A stretch of DNA of 22,564 nt from contig JAEDKS010000017.1 in assembly GCA_016295665.1 (NCBI GenBank), forward strand, positions 1 through 22,564. The letters are read 5' to 3'. Position 1 is the first letter of the stretch; each line of letters begins with the position of its first letter. A program made the translations under genes and the position numbers. The notes under the pieces are model-generated. The model saw nothing but the letters and a program-made list of their open reading frames with translations. It searched no databases and was not told where the DNA came from. The stretch comes from Clostridia bacterium (GTDB taxonomy: Bacteria > Bacillota > Clostridia > Christensenellales > Aristaeellaceae). Of this stretch, positions 22,548 to 22,564 are shown piece after piece.

Positions 22548-22564
22548 GTTCGAGAAAAATTTTA

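Noticed and set aside
1..22564. CRISPR arrays, tRNA or rRNA genes, insertion sequences, phage or conjugation genes
   Set aside because: No regular repeats, transposase or integrase motifs, or cloverleaf sequences found on reading both strands.

Overview
The window looks like chromosomal DNA from a GC-rich, spore-lineage Firmicute of class Clostridia, probably a gut species. This rests on strong AGGAGG-type ribosome binding sites, near-consensus sigma-A promoters (TTGACA-17-TATAAT at 3970-3998), hairpin terminators with short T tails, and typical Firmicute families (RuvX-DUF1292, DUF3048/YerB-like, GerMN, YjdF, YARHG). I cannot name a genus. There are no tRNA, rRNA, CRISPR or insertion-sequence signatures; the window reads as core genes with accessory metabolic islands.

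Layout. 1-3924 (+): the 3' part of pnp, an M16 zinc peptidase, and ruvX continuing in frame into a DUF1292 protein. 3970-9612: mostly single genes with their own promoters and terminators: a secreted DUF3048 protein (+), an EcsC-like protein with a SHOCT tail (+), a membrane-anchored tandem-GerMN protein (-), an unrecognised secreted protein (+), and yjdF (+). The yjdF gene sits behind a structured leader that is probably a yjdF-type riboswitch sequestering the ribosome binding site. 9662-11928 (-): an operon of a frameshifted LCM-type methyltransferase, a 51-aa hydrophobic protein and a ketopantoate-reductase-like protein, driven by a strong promoter through a structured leader of about 210 nt with a 19-codon upstream ORF.

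11950-17611 (-): a compact catabolic-looking operon of an Old Yellow Enzyme, a short-chain dehydrogenase, a fumarate-reductase-type flavoprotein and a GH2 glycosidase, with a 4-bp overlap and a 2-bp gap between the first three. Three redox enzyme classes plus a deglycosylating enzyme suggest release and stepwise reduction of a glycosylated or glucuronidated polyphenol- or steroid-like compound. The three redox classes are those of the equol (daidzein reduction) pathway, but the substrate here is unknown. This is the best candidate for an undescribed system in the window.

17722-21345 (-): an operon of trmL, a small acidic membrane protein, a MATE exporter and two adjacent uracil-DNA glycosylase superfamily proteins, one with the canonical four iron-sulfur cysteines and one without. 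21412-22464 (+): a divergently transcribed secreted YARHG protein. Its promoter faces the trmL promoter across a region holding a perfect 18-bp palindrome.
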